Source: Ailanthus altissimus
Lineage: Eukaryota > Streptophyta > Magnoliopsida > Sapindales > Simaroubaceae
Assembly: GCA_946807835.1 (NCBI GenBank)
Contig: OX327694.1
Span: forward strand, 9,126,001 to 9,190,000
DNA length: 64,000 nucleotides
Reading direction: 5' to 3'
This document shows positions 32,782 to 44,645 of this stretch, piece after piece (within the stretch, counting starts at the first letter, position 1; every line of letters begins with the position of its first letter). Under the pieces are notes generated by a model. It searched no databases. It was given only the letters and a program-made list of their open reading frames with translations, and was not told where the DNA came from. The position numbers and the translations under genes are program-made.

Positions 32782-33269
32782 AATACCTAATTATAAGTCA
32801 TTGCGAGATTCTTGAGTCTCACTGGATACTACAAAAGGTTTATAAAAAAATAGGGAAAGATTAGTAGACCACTAACGAATTTACTTAAAATGGATAATTT
32901 TGTTTGAAGTTAAATAACTAAAGATGCTTTTAATAGTTTAATGACAACAATGTATAGAGCGCCTATGTTAGTTATGACCAATTTTCAAAAAATTATTGTT
33001 CATTAATATAATGCACTTGCATTAAGCATAGGAGTTGCACTCTTGCAAAAGGGCTGGCTTGTAGTTTATTTGAGCAAGATGTTGTCACCATAAAACTTGA
33101 GAATGTCTAATAAAAAAAAGAAATGTTGGTAATGGTGTTCACAGTGCAAAAATTGCGCCATTACTTATTATGAAAGCATTTCAAAATTCTCACAAATCAT
33201 TTCATCTTGAAATATATATTGGAGTAGTGTATATCAACAATCATGCAGTAGAAATGGCTTACCAAGTTG
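32782..33269 (+). pseudogene. gypsy-1 third segment: RT connection and RNase H
   Basis: LRSFLSLTGYYKRFIKK, ISRPLTNLLK, DAFNSLMTTMYRAPML, VGVALLQKG-like sequence, YLSKMLSP and a broken RxHYL block are readable, ending KWLTKL. This is the RT thumb and RNase H of a Ty3/gypsy element in the orientation and stage of decay of gypsy-1. It stops exactly at a possible CACTA end. Confidence 0.8.
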
Positions 33270-33550
33270 CATTATAGAAAAATAAGCTTTTTGCGACGGT
33301 TGAATTGTTGTCCATAAAAGCTTTGGCAACAACTTTTTAATCGTTATAATTGCAACCTAAAACATTTGTGACGACAAACAAGCCGTTACAAGGGATTTTT
33401 TGTAACAGTTAATTAGCCATCGTAAATGAGATCAACTAAGTTGACCAAAAGGCATTTTTTACTGCTAAGTAGTTGTTGCAAGTGAGGTCAACTAAGTTGA
33501 CCGAAAGGCATTTGCGACGACATTTTAAACGTCGCAAAAGGAATTTTTTT
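33270..33550 (+). mobile_element. Possible CACTA (En/Spm) transposon end
   Basis: Starts CATTATAGAAAAATAAGC, close to the CACTATAGAAAAAT terminus of CACTA elements. It is followed by repeated subterminal words of the TTTGCGACGG type in both orientations (TTTTGCGACGG, TTTGTGACGAC, ATTTGCGACGAC and ACGTCGCAAA). The 3-base target would be TTG. I could not find the other end. Confidence 0.4.
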
Positions 33551-33760
33551 TTATTTTGCATTTTACATTTTTATTTTTTTCATTTTATATTTTTATTTTA
33601 TATTTTTGTATTTTATATTTTTTGTATTTTATATTTTTAATTTTTTTTTTGTATTTTTTCTTTTTCTTTTTTCTTTTTTTTGTATTTTGTATTTTGTATT
33701 TTTTCTTTTTGTATTTTATATTTTATATTTTTAATTTTTTCAATATATTAAAAAGAAAAA
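33541..33760. repeat. T-rich low-complexity tract
   Basis: TTTTATATTTT, TTTTTGTATTTT and similar words. A 69-codon frame here is low complexity, not a gene. Confidence 0.9.
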
Positions 33761-33789
33761 TTTAGGAATTACATTTTAGAATAATTTTA

Positions 33790-34772
33790 CATAATGCGAG
33801 TCCTAGTCCGACGAGAATTGAGATTTTCAAGCTCATATCAATCCCTATAAAAAGTCACTCGTTCCCAACCTACAAGAATAATCCAAAGAGACCAGAGAAG
33901 AACCTAGAGCAAGAAAAAGAGAACTTAGAGCAGTTCAAGAGCACCAAGAATCCAGAGCAACATCAATCAAGAGCAATTCGACGTTTACATCAGTTTGCGA
34001 TTGATTGTATCATGTTTTATTTTTATTTTTATTGCTGTGATTCTCTTGTAGTTATGAACTAATTTATTTTCTAGGGTTAATATTTGAACTCAATATGTGC
34101 ACTTAAATTGTCATATCTTTTTAATATTTAATAAACTTAGTCTTTTATTATTTAAATTACTTGTGTTTAATGCTTCAATATATCTGGCCAATATATGGTG
34201 AATGAATTGGTAATATGAATTAATATATTTAGACCTAGGTAATTTGATGCATGATTGTAGAGTAACATTCAATGTTACATATGCAAGTTTCAATTTAGGA
34301 TAAGAATATACCTAGTTGGCATGTATGATCAATAAGACCTAATCTTAATGAATCTTAGTTTATTACAAGTACCATAGGAATATAGGTATTTGGTAAATTA
34401 GGGTATACTTGCATGACCTTGGAAGAGGCTTGTGAATACATTAGCGTCTTGATCAACAATAAAGACTAAGTGAGTTAAATATTAGAGGATTAATCATTAA
34501 AAAGCATATTGAGGGATAATATTAATCCTAAGTTTTCTCTACGTTGCTATCTTTAAATCTCTTTGTATTGTGTTTTTGTTTTTATATTTGCTACATTCAT
34601 TCCTAGGTTTTTATTTATCTGAATAATTATTAGAAAAATATAATTTTAGTAATTGGTTAAAAAAGAAAAATTATCCCTGTGGGTTCGACATCCGACTTAT
34701 TAAGTCTCTTTATTACTTGCATACGATAGTGTATACTTGCACTTAATTTTATGATATAGAAATATCGCATCA
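33790..34772 (+). repeat. LTR fragment, Ty3/gypsy type
   Basis: CTATAAAAAG near 33847 resembles a TATA box, followed by a transcript-like GAGCAAGAAAAAGAG region. The end CCCTGTGGGTTCGACATCCG, then CTTTATTACTTGCATACGA, closing ATATCGCATCA at 34772, is the classical end of Athila/Tat-like LTRs. The expected TG start was not found, so it is probably truncated. Confidence 0.6.
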
Positions 34773-37150
34773 TCCATTTAATACATACGTGACAAAAAGA
34801 AAAATACACCTACTTGCAATATCCGCATTCTAAGCAAACAAGTACACATGAGAATGATCAGAAACACTAACCCTTTTCATTGACGGCAGGATGAATTATT
34901 TCAGTATACACATGAAGCCTGCAAAGTGCAAAACCAAAACAAAAAAGCTTTAGATATGGCCTCAGTGTCATACTAAAAATCTTGAGCATGAAATATTAGT
35001 TACTTAAGGAACTCCAAATTAAGAGCAAAGCTGAAAGGGAAATCCAAATTATTCTACATGCATAAAGTTGCCCATAAGAATTTAATTTTCATAAAACTTT
35101 CTAACAACTAGTATCTAAAATAAACCATTTGAAAAATGGAAACATAGTTTCTATTAACCTATCAATTTGAATAAAACGTGATTCTATCAGTGGCTACTTT
35201 CTTGAGGAAGGAATAAAATCAATGAAACCGTGTATGTTCATAAATCAACAAGCTCGATATTCATAAATCAACGAAGCAGTGTATGAAAAACCAATTAGCT
35301 ACTACTACTAGATAGTTGCAATTTAACAGGATATTTCATATGCTTACAACAATTAGCTGATGTAAGCGTTCAAAATCATAACAAATAAAATAGACATCAA
35401 CCATAAAGAACACAATCGCAATGGCACGCAGGGATAAACTAGGTGACCTCCCTCCAGGAAGAACAACAAAATTAGCTTTTAAATAAAAATGATAATTTGA
35501 CTTCCTGCACCAAAGTCTAATCCAACTAGAATTTGAAATCAAATTAAAAGGCTTCATTGTGTAGATATACTAACTTCATGACAAAAATATGAAACAAAAG
35601 TTTAAATTAATTCTTCAAATATGCATGCAGACACACGCAAATAAAAGTAAGTAAATATTTGCCATTATTGTTTCTCCATAAATGGAACAGAGGACATTGA
35701 TAAAAGAAGATACAGGTTATTTAATTAGAAATTATGGGTGTAACGTGTGTGTGTTATGAAGAGAGGAGAGATTTTTCATTTTTTCTCAGGTGAACAAACA
35801 ACTAACCATAAAAGTCATAGAGAGCATTTCCACACTTGGTTATGTTTGAGTTTTCGAACAGCTTCACCGGCAAGCCATGGCTTTCCGAAGTGCTCCACCA
35901 GAAAACAAAAAGTAAAAGAAAAAGAACTAACTAGAAGGAGCCGATAGAGAACAAGTAGAACCTTAAATCTGTGACAAGGAATCATTCATAGACACCTGTC
36001 ACTCAAATTTGCACAAAACACATAAAAAGTCCAATGCGGGAATTCAAATTTCCTGTTACATAAATCTGTCAGAGCTAGTTCCTTCTCCCTTTTGGTACTT
36101 TCACTTGCACTAATTCACTTTTTCTAGCCGAGCAGCTATTATTCCTCTTTATAAATAAATCACAACAATATATGCTTCATAAGTTTTTACTAAGGGAAGA
36201 AAATTCAAATTTTACAAAAAGAAAAAATGCTGCTCTCAGCAACTTGTAATCTAAATTTATTATGTCAAGTAATGTGATACCTAATTTGAAACTACTATAC
36301 CTAATTTGAAACTACTATGTCGACAATGAAAATCATACGTTACCAAATCAGATACCGCATCCTTTGGGATGATTAATTTCTTAACAATACAAATTAAGAA
36401 GAATAGTAATATTCATCAAATGAGTTCATAAAATTTATTATTCAATAATAAATAAATAAAATTGACGGAAAATACAAAGGCTAGACTTCAATATTAATGC
36501 CAAATGTCCAATAAAAATGTAGAATACTTTACATAATTTTGCTCCACCATAACCACTTTAACCATGTACGTGACTGAATTTTGACTATAATCCAGTCCAT
36601 ATCAGTATCAAATTTTACTTTAAAAAAAGAACTTTTAAGGATAAGAGTTTCAGTCAGAATAAAAATACCGTCTCTTCATCCTTTTTCTGGTCTAGAGCAT
36701 AATTACTAACTTCAGTAGGAAGAGGTAAATAACCAAGTACACCGTACAGAAGGGTTTGCACTCCTTGTCAGCCAAGAGAGGCAGAAAATGCAGAATATGA
36801 ACAGATATCTTCAATATAAGCTAATAAAGAGTAGAATTTCAATTATCACAATTTTTAACTACTGCTGCAGAATATGTTATACATGAATAAAACCCTAAGT
36901 TCAGGAACAAAGTGCAAGTACTACCAGAAACTCACGCATCATCCAAAGGGTTGAGAATGGAAAAGAAATCAATATTCCTTGTTCTTGTATGCACTACCCA
37001 TAAAAACAGGTACAAATTTCCTTGTCCTATGTACCCTAGAGAGCAATACAAGAATCAATATGAAGATGGATTAACTATTCTTCTAGATTTAAAGTACATA
37101 CAACAAATGGAAACAAATGCGTAACTGTTTCTCATTACTTTACTTTTTCG
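34773..37150 (-). pseudogene. Exon-like pieces of an unrecognised intron-containing gene
   Basis: The reverse strand holds short open pieces with splice-like borders. One is near 36970-36936, ending before GTGAGT (GILISFPFSTLWMM). One at 36763-36669 (GVQTLLYGVLGYLPLPTE, onward to DQKKDEET) lies between AG and GTATTT. One near 35915-35825 (VEHFGKPWLAGEAVRKLK) contains a stop. One near 35480-35340 has LSLRAIAIVFFMVDVYF. One of 47 bases at 34918-34872 (LHVYTEIIHPAVNEK) lies between TTGCAG and GTTAGT. Together they suggest a low-copy membrane-protein gene or its relic. I do not recognise the family, and the pieces are short enough that some may be chance. No transposon signature is seen in this stretch. 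Confidence 0.35.
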
Positions 37151-37370
37151 CTTGGAAAAAATCTAAAAGTCAAGGAGACAATTAATTAAGAATATAAATT
37201 TTAATTGTAAACTTGTTAAGCTACAATTAGAAGGACAAGTCTCACATTCTCTACCAGGGTATAAGTTGTCATCATTTAAGATTGTATTTTAAATAAATAA
37301 ATGTAAATCAAGCATTAGAATAGAGAGAAAAAGTTGAGAAGAGAATGGGGATGAAGGGGAAGTACTCAAG

Positions 37371-37924
37371 CCGTAGGAGGCTTAGGCGCCGCGGCACTCC
37401 AGTCTCTGGACTAGATGCCTAGCACTGTGGCACCCAACCGAGCTTCAAGAATATATAGCCTTTGGGTTGGACGGAACGGCGTCATACCTGGAAAAATGAC
37501 TCTTTGAAGAGTCATCTACCCCCTTGTAATGAGTGTGGCCTTTTGAAGAGGTGTTGTATCTCTTCAGAGAGACATATGAGCTCTATAAATACTACAGACA
37601 CACTTTATTTGATTTAATCAACTTCTCTTCTTCATTTGTGATCTTATTTCTCTCTTCTATCAACTTGTATCAAAAGTCTTTACTTGTTGTCCAACGAAGT
37701 TGTATTTAGTGTGTATCTTTACAACTTCTAATAAGTCATTGAATTGGAACCATCCTACTATACAAGCCCTTGCACCTTGATAATTTTATCAATCTGGGGG
37801 TAGAAATAGTTTAAGGATAATACTTAGCATGCCTTGACTTTTATATTCACTTGTTGTATCTTTGGTTTTACACATCCCACATACAATGAATTTTTCAACA
37901 ATCTTAAACTATTTTTAAACAGAC
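37371..37924 (+). repeat. LTR and leader of a fourth copia (copia-4)
   Basis: A GC-rich palindromic cluster (GGCGCCGCGGCACTCC, AGCACTGTGGCACCC), CTCTATAAATAC near 37574 as TATA, then a transcript-like leader to the gag ATG at 37925. The left boundary is not fixed and no clean primer site was found. Confidence 0.5.
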
Positions 37925-38161
37925 ATGGATACTATAAGTGATTCATCCTTATTGGCAATAGCCAAATCACTTTCAGAGGCAACAAAAATATCACCTTTTG
38001 ATGGGAAGCACTTCAAGAGATAGAAAGATCTAGTTTTTGACACTTTGGATGTTATGCGTCTGGTCGAATATTTTACCATCACTCCTCTAGAGGCTACTGT
38101 AGAGAACTATAAGGAAGAGTTCCTAAAATTGAGCAATTCACTTTATTTGTTTTCATATTGA
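37925..38161 (+). pseudogene. copia-4 gag fragment
   Basis: ATG at 37925: MDTISDSSLLAIAKS, then TKISPFDGKHFKR, an in-frame TAG where Trp is usual, then DTLDVMRLVEYFT and a degenerate tail to TGA at 38161. This is the N-terminal part of a Ty1/copia gag (UBN2 type). The rest of the element is missing. Confidence 0.7.
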
Positions 38162-38815
38162 ATAGTAAGATAAATATTATTTATATGTTTATGATATGCT
38201 TTTAAGACTATTTCAATTTTTAAACTGCATCCACTCAATGAGTCAATCAACTTACCCTATTTTCATTATATTTCTCCCATTTCAGGAGATTGCAGAAAAT
38301 TAATCAGCTTAGTGGAGTTAATATTAGAAGATAAGCCAAGTGATAGGACGAGAATTCTTTTATTTTTGAGTTGATACATTTATAGAGTTTTCATTTAATA
38401 GAGTTCAGGATCCTTTGATTTTTACTTGTTATTTTGAGTTGTATGAGAGTATTTGTTTTGCAAATGCATTATACTTTTTGGACATTTGATACTATGAATG
38501 ATGTTAATGTTTCCTTAGATTCTTATAATGTTATAGATGAATAGGTTGCATAGATGTAATTGATGATGATTGTGTGTTGTAAAAGATAGATGAGAAGTTT
38601 GGAAGTACGAGTGCATGCAAGAAAAGTATAGAAGTGTTAATTTTTTTTAGTTGCAAGTTGAAGTATGTTCAAAAAGTACGGGGCAACTCTGTCGAGATTC
38701 TGATAGAATTTTTACGTAATAAAAGTGTATAATGTTTACAATATAGTATTTGAGATCCACCCAAAAGTTTTTAGAGTACTGTGGGGCGGGTTGTTTCAAA
38801 AAAAGTGCCATAACG
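38162..38815. other. Unassigned AT-rich sequence
   Basis: No coding frame or recognisable repeat. The stretch 38640-38805 (GGGGCAACTCTGTCGAG, GTACTGTGGGGCGGGTTG) could be an LTR or gypsy leftover. It ends where copia-3 similarity starts. Confidence 0.4.
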
Positions 38816-39354
38816 AGAAACTAACATATTTTGCTCCTTAGGATCATAGAACTGGTATCTCATTAAATTTAAATGATACCCAATGAATTTATACTTGTAC
38901 CCCATGGTGTAAGTTTATCCTATTGCGCAACTCTTACGTAAGCAAGACAATCTCAAATCTTAAAATATTTAAGACTCGACTTCCTTTCTTTCAGTGTCTT
39001 ATACAGAGTGGAATAAATAGTTTTAGATGGAACTCTATTCAATATATAAGCAATTGTGTCTAGAGCATAACCCAATAGGTATTCTAGAAGATCGGTAAAA
39101 TTTATCATCGATCAAACCATATCCAATAAAATCCAATTTCTCATTTTTGAAATATTATTTTGTTGCGGAGTACCTAGAGGGTAATACTAAGCCATAATCC
39201 CATTCTCCTTTAAATAATATGAAAATTCACTACTCATGTATTCATGTTTCTTTACTTTAAGTCAGAATTCATTGAACTTTTCAAAGGTTTCTGACTTGTT
39301 TCATAAGAAACACATGGCTTATTGTGAAAAATTATTGATAAAGGTTACGAAGTA

Positions 39355-40655
39355 TCAAAAACCTCTCATAGCAGCGTGATTCATTGGACCGTATACATTA
39401 CTATATACCAGTTGTAATAAATCAGTGGCGCAGTATCCAACACCTACAAATAGAGATTTGGTCATCTTCACTTGAATACAAGATTCACAAGTTAGATAAA
39501 GCATTATGGTCATATCAAGTATTTGATCATCTTTAATCAGACAAGTTAGGCGTCTCACGCTTATATAACCTAATCTCTTATGCCACAATTATGTATAATT
39601 TAAAGATTTCGAACTATGTTTATTACTAGTAGTATCTTACACATTAATGACATTTCTAGTTGTATCCAAAATTTAATGCCCATTTATTAATGCCCATATC
39701 AAGTATTTGATCATCTTTAATTAGACAAGTTAGGTGTCTCACACCTATATAACATAATCTCTTATGCCACAATTATGTATAATTTAAAGATTTTGAATTA
39801 TGTTTATTATTAGTAATATCTTACACATTAATGACATTTCTAGCTGTATCTAAAATTTAATGCCCGTTTATTAACTGACACTCAGCTAAAAAAATATCAT
39901 TTACGTCATATAAACATAAGGAATTATTCTTAATGTTCATATGATATCCTTCACTGTCAAATACAAAAAAAGACACAATCTATGTAATGATGTTTAGTAC
40001 ATAATAATAATTATGTAATACAACAAGTCTATTACAAGGTAAAAGTAAATCAAACTATCCAACATCATGGTCCTCCAGGAAATCCTTATTTCCTACTAGT
40101 AACATCACTTTTCTATAATGTAACATTCTAGTATCTCCTAGTCTCTGCAACATATTGCAGATGTAAGAATAACAAGCGATATCTAATACCTAGCCTGAAC
40201 TGGCATCAAATTCTATAGAAATGTCTATGATCGTCAAACATGTACCTGAGGGAGTTTTCTTTATAGTGGCAAGGTATCTAGGGCAATTGCGTTTCCAATG
40301 CCTAGCCTCGCGACAGTGGAAACATTTTTCATCTATTTTTCTCTTTTGTTGAAGATTGGATATTTTTTGCCTCTGTGAATTATCTTGGGTGTCTGCCTCA
40401 CATTCTTGTTCCCTTTGGACTTTTCAGAAGCCTTTGGAGTAGAAGATAAAGCACCCTGAATGAAGAATGTTGCACCCTCTTTGTTCATAGGTTAGCGTTA
40501 TCAGAAACTTCTTCCGGCAATCTCTAATCAACAATATATCCACACTTTTCTGAATCTAGAACATTTCTGAGATTCATCTACTAGTTAAAGTAATTCTTGG
40601 TACCCTTAGGTTGGTCTGCATCAATTATATGCACCAAGGGATTCGTAGTAGCCAT
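39355..40655 (-). pseudogene. copia-3 gag, protease and GAG-pre-integrase
   Basis: ATG at 40655 (MATTNPLV). Gag is collapsed by deletion. A zinc-knuckle and protease remnant lies near 40330-40200. The clean stretch 39355-39588 reads WHKRLGYISVRRLTCLIKDD, then TCESCIQVKMTKS and VYGPMNHAA, the GAG-pre-integrase and zinc-binding start of a copia integrase. The region carries a 184-bp tandem duplication (39511-39873) that would break any product. Confidence 0.75.
39511..39873. repeat. 184-bp tandem duplication in copia-3
   Basis: CATATCAAGTATTTGATC begins at 39511 and again at 39695. The copies differ at about a dozen positions. Confidence 0.9.
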
Positions 40656-40866
40656 CAAATCTTCACATGCCAAAATGAAATATGATATATTAGCGAAATT
40701 ATAATTAAATATTTTACATCATGAGTATAACAATTATACATATTTTAATCTAAAATACTTTCTCATTGCTTTACATAATCCTGATAATCTCTTGAATGGA
40801 AAAATGATAACTTAAACTCTTTAAACTATATAGTGAAAAGTAGATCCCATTAGAGTTTTACTCAAG

Positions 40867-41158
40867 CCTCACACTGTAGCGATCTTAGCCCTTGTAAACC
40901 TAACAGGTAGACAACTCTTGTCAATTTCATCTTATGCAACTCTGATCTTGATCCTAAATACACATTATTCTCACACTATAGCGATCTTGGATAAGTGTAT
41001 TCCAGATTAATTTGTCAATAATCAAATATATGCTACCGATACTACCCTCACACCGTAGCGATCTTAGAAAATACTTTTACATATATTTGCCTTAACTCAT
41101 GTTTAACCAGCATAAAAAAATCACATTGACCAAATCCTTCACATTGTAGCAATTTTGG
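40867..41158 (-). repeat. Four-copy leader motif, copia-3
   Basis: CACACTGTAGCGATCTTGG-like words (plus strand) start at 40867, 40969, 41045 and 41136, spaced 76-102 bases, matching the arrangement in copia-2 at 26001-26295. The sequence has changed from AATATT to GATCTT in the core, consistently across three copies. Confidence 0.8.
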
Positions 41159-41372
41159 GATAAGACCAATATGACCCATTTACATCATATTGACAAGACG
41201 GATTATGTAAAATATTATCTCATAGTATAATATTATTTAATTTTATTAATAGATATTTTTGAAACACTGGGTTTCATTTTCAGGTATGTGGTTTATTTAT
41301 TTTTGTACAAACACAACTAACCCCCATCAATAGAGTTCCTATTGTGGTTACTAATATAAAAAATAAAATGAT

Positions 41373-41575
41373 CTTGGTTTATAATGTATATTGATAACTC
41401 TTATCAATGTATCTCTTAAACCTTGGTTTATAATGCAGACTGATAACTTTTATCACTGCATCTAATAAACACTGGTTTATATTGTAGACTGATAACTTTT
41501 GTCAGTATATCTTAATAAATCTTGGTTTATAATGTATACTGATAATTTTTATTACTATATCTCATAAACTCACAC
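41373..41575 (-). repeat. Four tandem 50-bp hairpins in copia-3 leader
   Basis: Units start at 41378, 41427, 41476 and 41526. Each contains TTTATAATG(C/T)A...CTGATAA, a short loop, then TTATCA...TGCAT...ATAAAC-like sequence. Individual units differ, but the pairing is largely kept. Copia-2 has two. Confidence 0.8.
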
Positions 41576-41589
41576 ATCCATATTTTATG

Positions 41590-41725
41590 TCGCTGGGTTA
41601 CTAGCACTGGATAGCAGAACCCCTAGTGCCACAGCGCCAACCCTTCAGTGTTGGAGCCTGGAAAGCTCCAGCAATGCAGCGCTAGAAACCAAAGTTGTGG
41701 CACCCAGTGACATTCCAGTCTTGGT
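41590..41725. repeat. GC-rich palindromic motifs in copia-3 leader
   Basis: AGTGCCACAGCGCC, AATGCAGCGCTAG and TTGTGGCACCC. Same position relative to the primer site as in copia-2. Confidence 0.6.
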
Positions 41726-41817
41726 ATGCCCATTTCAATACTTGAAACGCACCATTTGACATTAGGACTTTATTAATAACACTTCCACACTCAAATTTTT
41801 CCAAATCAATACACAGT

Positions 41818-41829
41818 GCTCTAATACGA
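41818..41829 (-). other. Degenerate copia-3 primer-binding site
   Basis: Reverse strand TCGTATTAGAGC, two mismatches from the initiator tRNA-Met complement, four bases from the LTR start at 41834. Confidence 0.6.
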
Positions 41830-41833
41830 TTTT

Positions 41834-43946
41834 TGTAGGGGTGTGTGATTCGAGCCTATATTTCTACAGAGTATACATGTGTCATGTGTTTTTTATATCA
41901 TATACATATCTCATACATGTTAAATCATACATATATGTATCACATACATATATTAGCACTAGAGTGGCATAGCGGAAGTCATAAAACATAAGGACCACAC
42001 AAAAAATATTATATTAATATAAAGAGATTAAAAATTTCACCATTGGATTCTTTTAAACTCGTCAAAATCTAAACTCGCCTGAAGTGAAACTCGATTGCAG
42101 TTTTAATAGTCAACATGGTGGACTTAACTGGCTAAAACAACAGCTTAATCCAGCAGATCTTAGTTTAACTCCTAAAACCTATGTTATATATTTACCACTA
42201 ATCAACTCTTGATTTGTAAAATAATAGACAGTATTACTATAGTGAGTTAATTACTTTAGGGAGATGATGAATAGTGAAGAGAAACAAATTTTCTTACACT
42301 TTCTCTCTCTAGAAAATAATTTTTCAAGGGCTTCTCTCTCTAAACCCAATTTTTTAACAACTATTCATTTATTTCTATTAATAATTTCACATTTATATAA
42401 ATATTATTTTATATATATACATACTTGGTCACCAAGTATATAAATAATAATATTATATATATACTTGGCCATTAAGTATATATATTTTAATATTATATTA
42501 TATAATATTTATATATAATATAAAATAATTAATATCTTTATTATTTAACTATTAAATAATTAAAATGTAAAATTATCATTTTGTCTCTTTTTACATAGTT
42601 ATCAAGTGTATTCTTAATGGGTCTCACCATACCACACACTCAGGTAAACTCAATCAAATGCTCACCATGAGTCACATGTCAATATATAATTAGTCAACAA
42701 CAATTGTCAACTAATTAATGTATTTAACATTTACAGACACACGCACATCATGTGGTCATGCTAGATATTACTAGACTGAACAATTTAATTCGGTACGCTG
42801 GTTCAGTGCACAACGAGTACACTTCATATCACAAAACTCTCTAGGTTTACGCCTGATTTGTCAAATTGAACTATTCTATAAGTTCGTGATCCATGCCTCA
42901 CACACACGTCACGGATATTACAAATCAGCGCTTTAACCATACAAGTTGAGGTCATAGCGCATACGTATAGTCCTTCCATCATCTATATCTTGGATGTTTG
43001 GGGACATAGATAATCACAGTCAAATTCTCATATGTTCATCCATAACCTATCTTTAGAATCGTATCTCAATAAATAATATATGCAAACACATTTATTATAT
43101 TATTTAACCCTATGGAAAACTCATTTCTCGGGTTAATATTTATGGCCATAAGATTTTCTTAGATACAACATGCGAGCATTTGAATATACAACTCCCTATG
43201 TGAGCTGACGAATCTCATATATATGCACACCGAGCTCTATAAACATAGGATCATACTCAGCGACACCCAGTGGTCAAACCAAGAAAGGTCTCTAACATGT
43301 GTAGAACCAAAGTATGGTAGATCACTTACAAGCCCACCATAGCGCTCAGGTTAAAGGACTAAATATACTGCTCAACTCGAGAGGACCTTCTATTGACGGC
43401 TTACATAGGATGTCTATCGGGGTCCTTGTGAGTCTATTTGATATCTAGTCCTAACTGGATACCCGTATATCTATACAAGCTCCAAGTTTGCAGTCAACTA
43501 GGAACAACCATTTGTACCCTATAGATATGACATATGCTGATCTATATAGAAGGGATCCACCGATAGACCTGCAACGGTGAAAATAAAACAGAAACATATT
43601 ATTCGAGAATATATTTACGTAACTACATTTTTTAGCATCTGATTGTAACTCTTTGTAATTATGTCATTACTATTATATCCCCAGGTCTTTGTCTCATTAC
43701 AGACAAGACTCCAACTTTTGGATATCAGTGACTCTTATAACTTATTAACTCTTAGCAGTGTTAATTATTAATAATTATAATTCTCAGCAATACTAATTCT
43801 TAATGTTGATCTAAACTCATTTATACCAAATTTGAACTCTTTCAAATAATATAATGTCTGTAACGTAACAAGTATAATATCATATAATTATATAAATTAT
43901 AAATATTTACATATATAAAAATGACACATAAATACTAATATTAACA
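41834..43946 (-). repeat. copia-3 5' LTR (LTR-A copy 4, about 2113 bp)
   Basis: Starts TGTAGGGGTG. It contains the GTGCACAACGAGTACAC box (42805), the CTCAACTCGAGAGGACC box (43370) and the GCAACTCT-like box, and probably ends ATATTAACA at 43946. One unit of the segment that is triplicated in copia-2. Confidence 0.8.
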
Positions 43947-44203
43947 AATACAACATACATAGAACATCAATATCCTCTTATTTAAAATATTCCCATATAA
44001 TACACGCTAACAATTTATTAAATATTTACTTAATAAAGATGGTGCTTTTCTTTAACAATACTTTATGCGTTCAACACGGTTAAGAGATAATTTTAAATTA
44101 AAACTTTTAATGACGCCTTGGAAGCTTGAATAAAAAGCAAGTTTCAGAATTATATGATTTGAAAAAAAAAGGTGGGGAGAAAAAGTGAATTGAATTATGG
44201 AAT

Positions 44204-44645
44204 ATGCACGTGCTGCATGCAAACACTGACAAAAACAAAGAGAAAAAGGAAATAAAGAAATTGAAGAAAAACAGAAAATTGCTTCCACGGAGAATTGAAC
44301 CAAGATCTCCATGCGGCAATTACAAGGTGGAGACGCGGAACTGCCCTGAGCCGCCACAAGCGCCGCCCATTTCCGCTAATCCAATCGTCCTTCATCGTCG
44401 TGGAAACCACCAACTAGCCCAGAAAACACCGAGGGCCAAAATCCAGGCGACACCACCGCCCATCATCACCGATAAACCCCGACTCAAAACCACCATGTGT
44501 TCGGTTGCAACCCTCGTCTTCACCGCTCCTGCACCGTCTTCTTCGGACCAGCCAATAGTGTCCTTGTGATGGTCAGCTGCCGGACGACAACCGGCCAGAA
44601 CCAGTGAAGAAAACGGCGGAGCGGCGCGCGAGAAGAAGAACAATT
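44204..44645. other. GC-rich leader-like segment with tRNA-like box B
   Basis: Clearly richer in G+C than its surroundings. On the reverse strand GGTTCAATTCTCC (near 44295) fits a tRNA box B, and GGCGGCTCAGGGCAG (near 44345) loosely fits box A. Several overlapping frames on both strands are open because of composition; none has a recognisable domain. It could be a leader of the surrounding element or an old SINE. The next 800 bases (44646-45480) hold nothing I can name. Confidence 0.35.

Larger units (their letters stand above)
38816..43946 (-). mobile_element. copia-3, truncated sibling of copia-2
   Basis: Reverse strand: LTR (43946-41834), a degenerate primer site, a leader with the same repeat systems as copia-2, gag (ATG 40655), protease and the first part of integrase, ending near 38816 in the integrase C-terminal region. 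RT, RNase H and 3' LTR are missing. Block-by-block similarity to 24390-29350 is clear, though stops differ. Confidence 0.8.

Noticed and set aside
33556..33765. 69-codon Phe/Tyr/Leu-rich frame
   Set aside because: Low-complexity T-rich tract, not a membrane protein gene.
44280..44360. A functional tRNA gene
   Set aside because: Only box B fits well; no acceptor stem or proper anticodon arm can be formed.
44052..44643. Overlapping frames on both strands in GC-rich DNA (up to 121 codons)
   Set aside because: High G+C lowers stop frequency on all frames; no domain or signal supports any of them.
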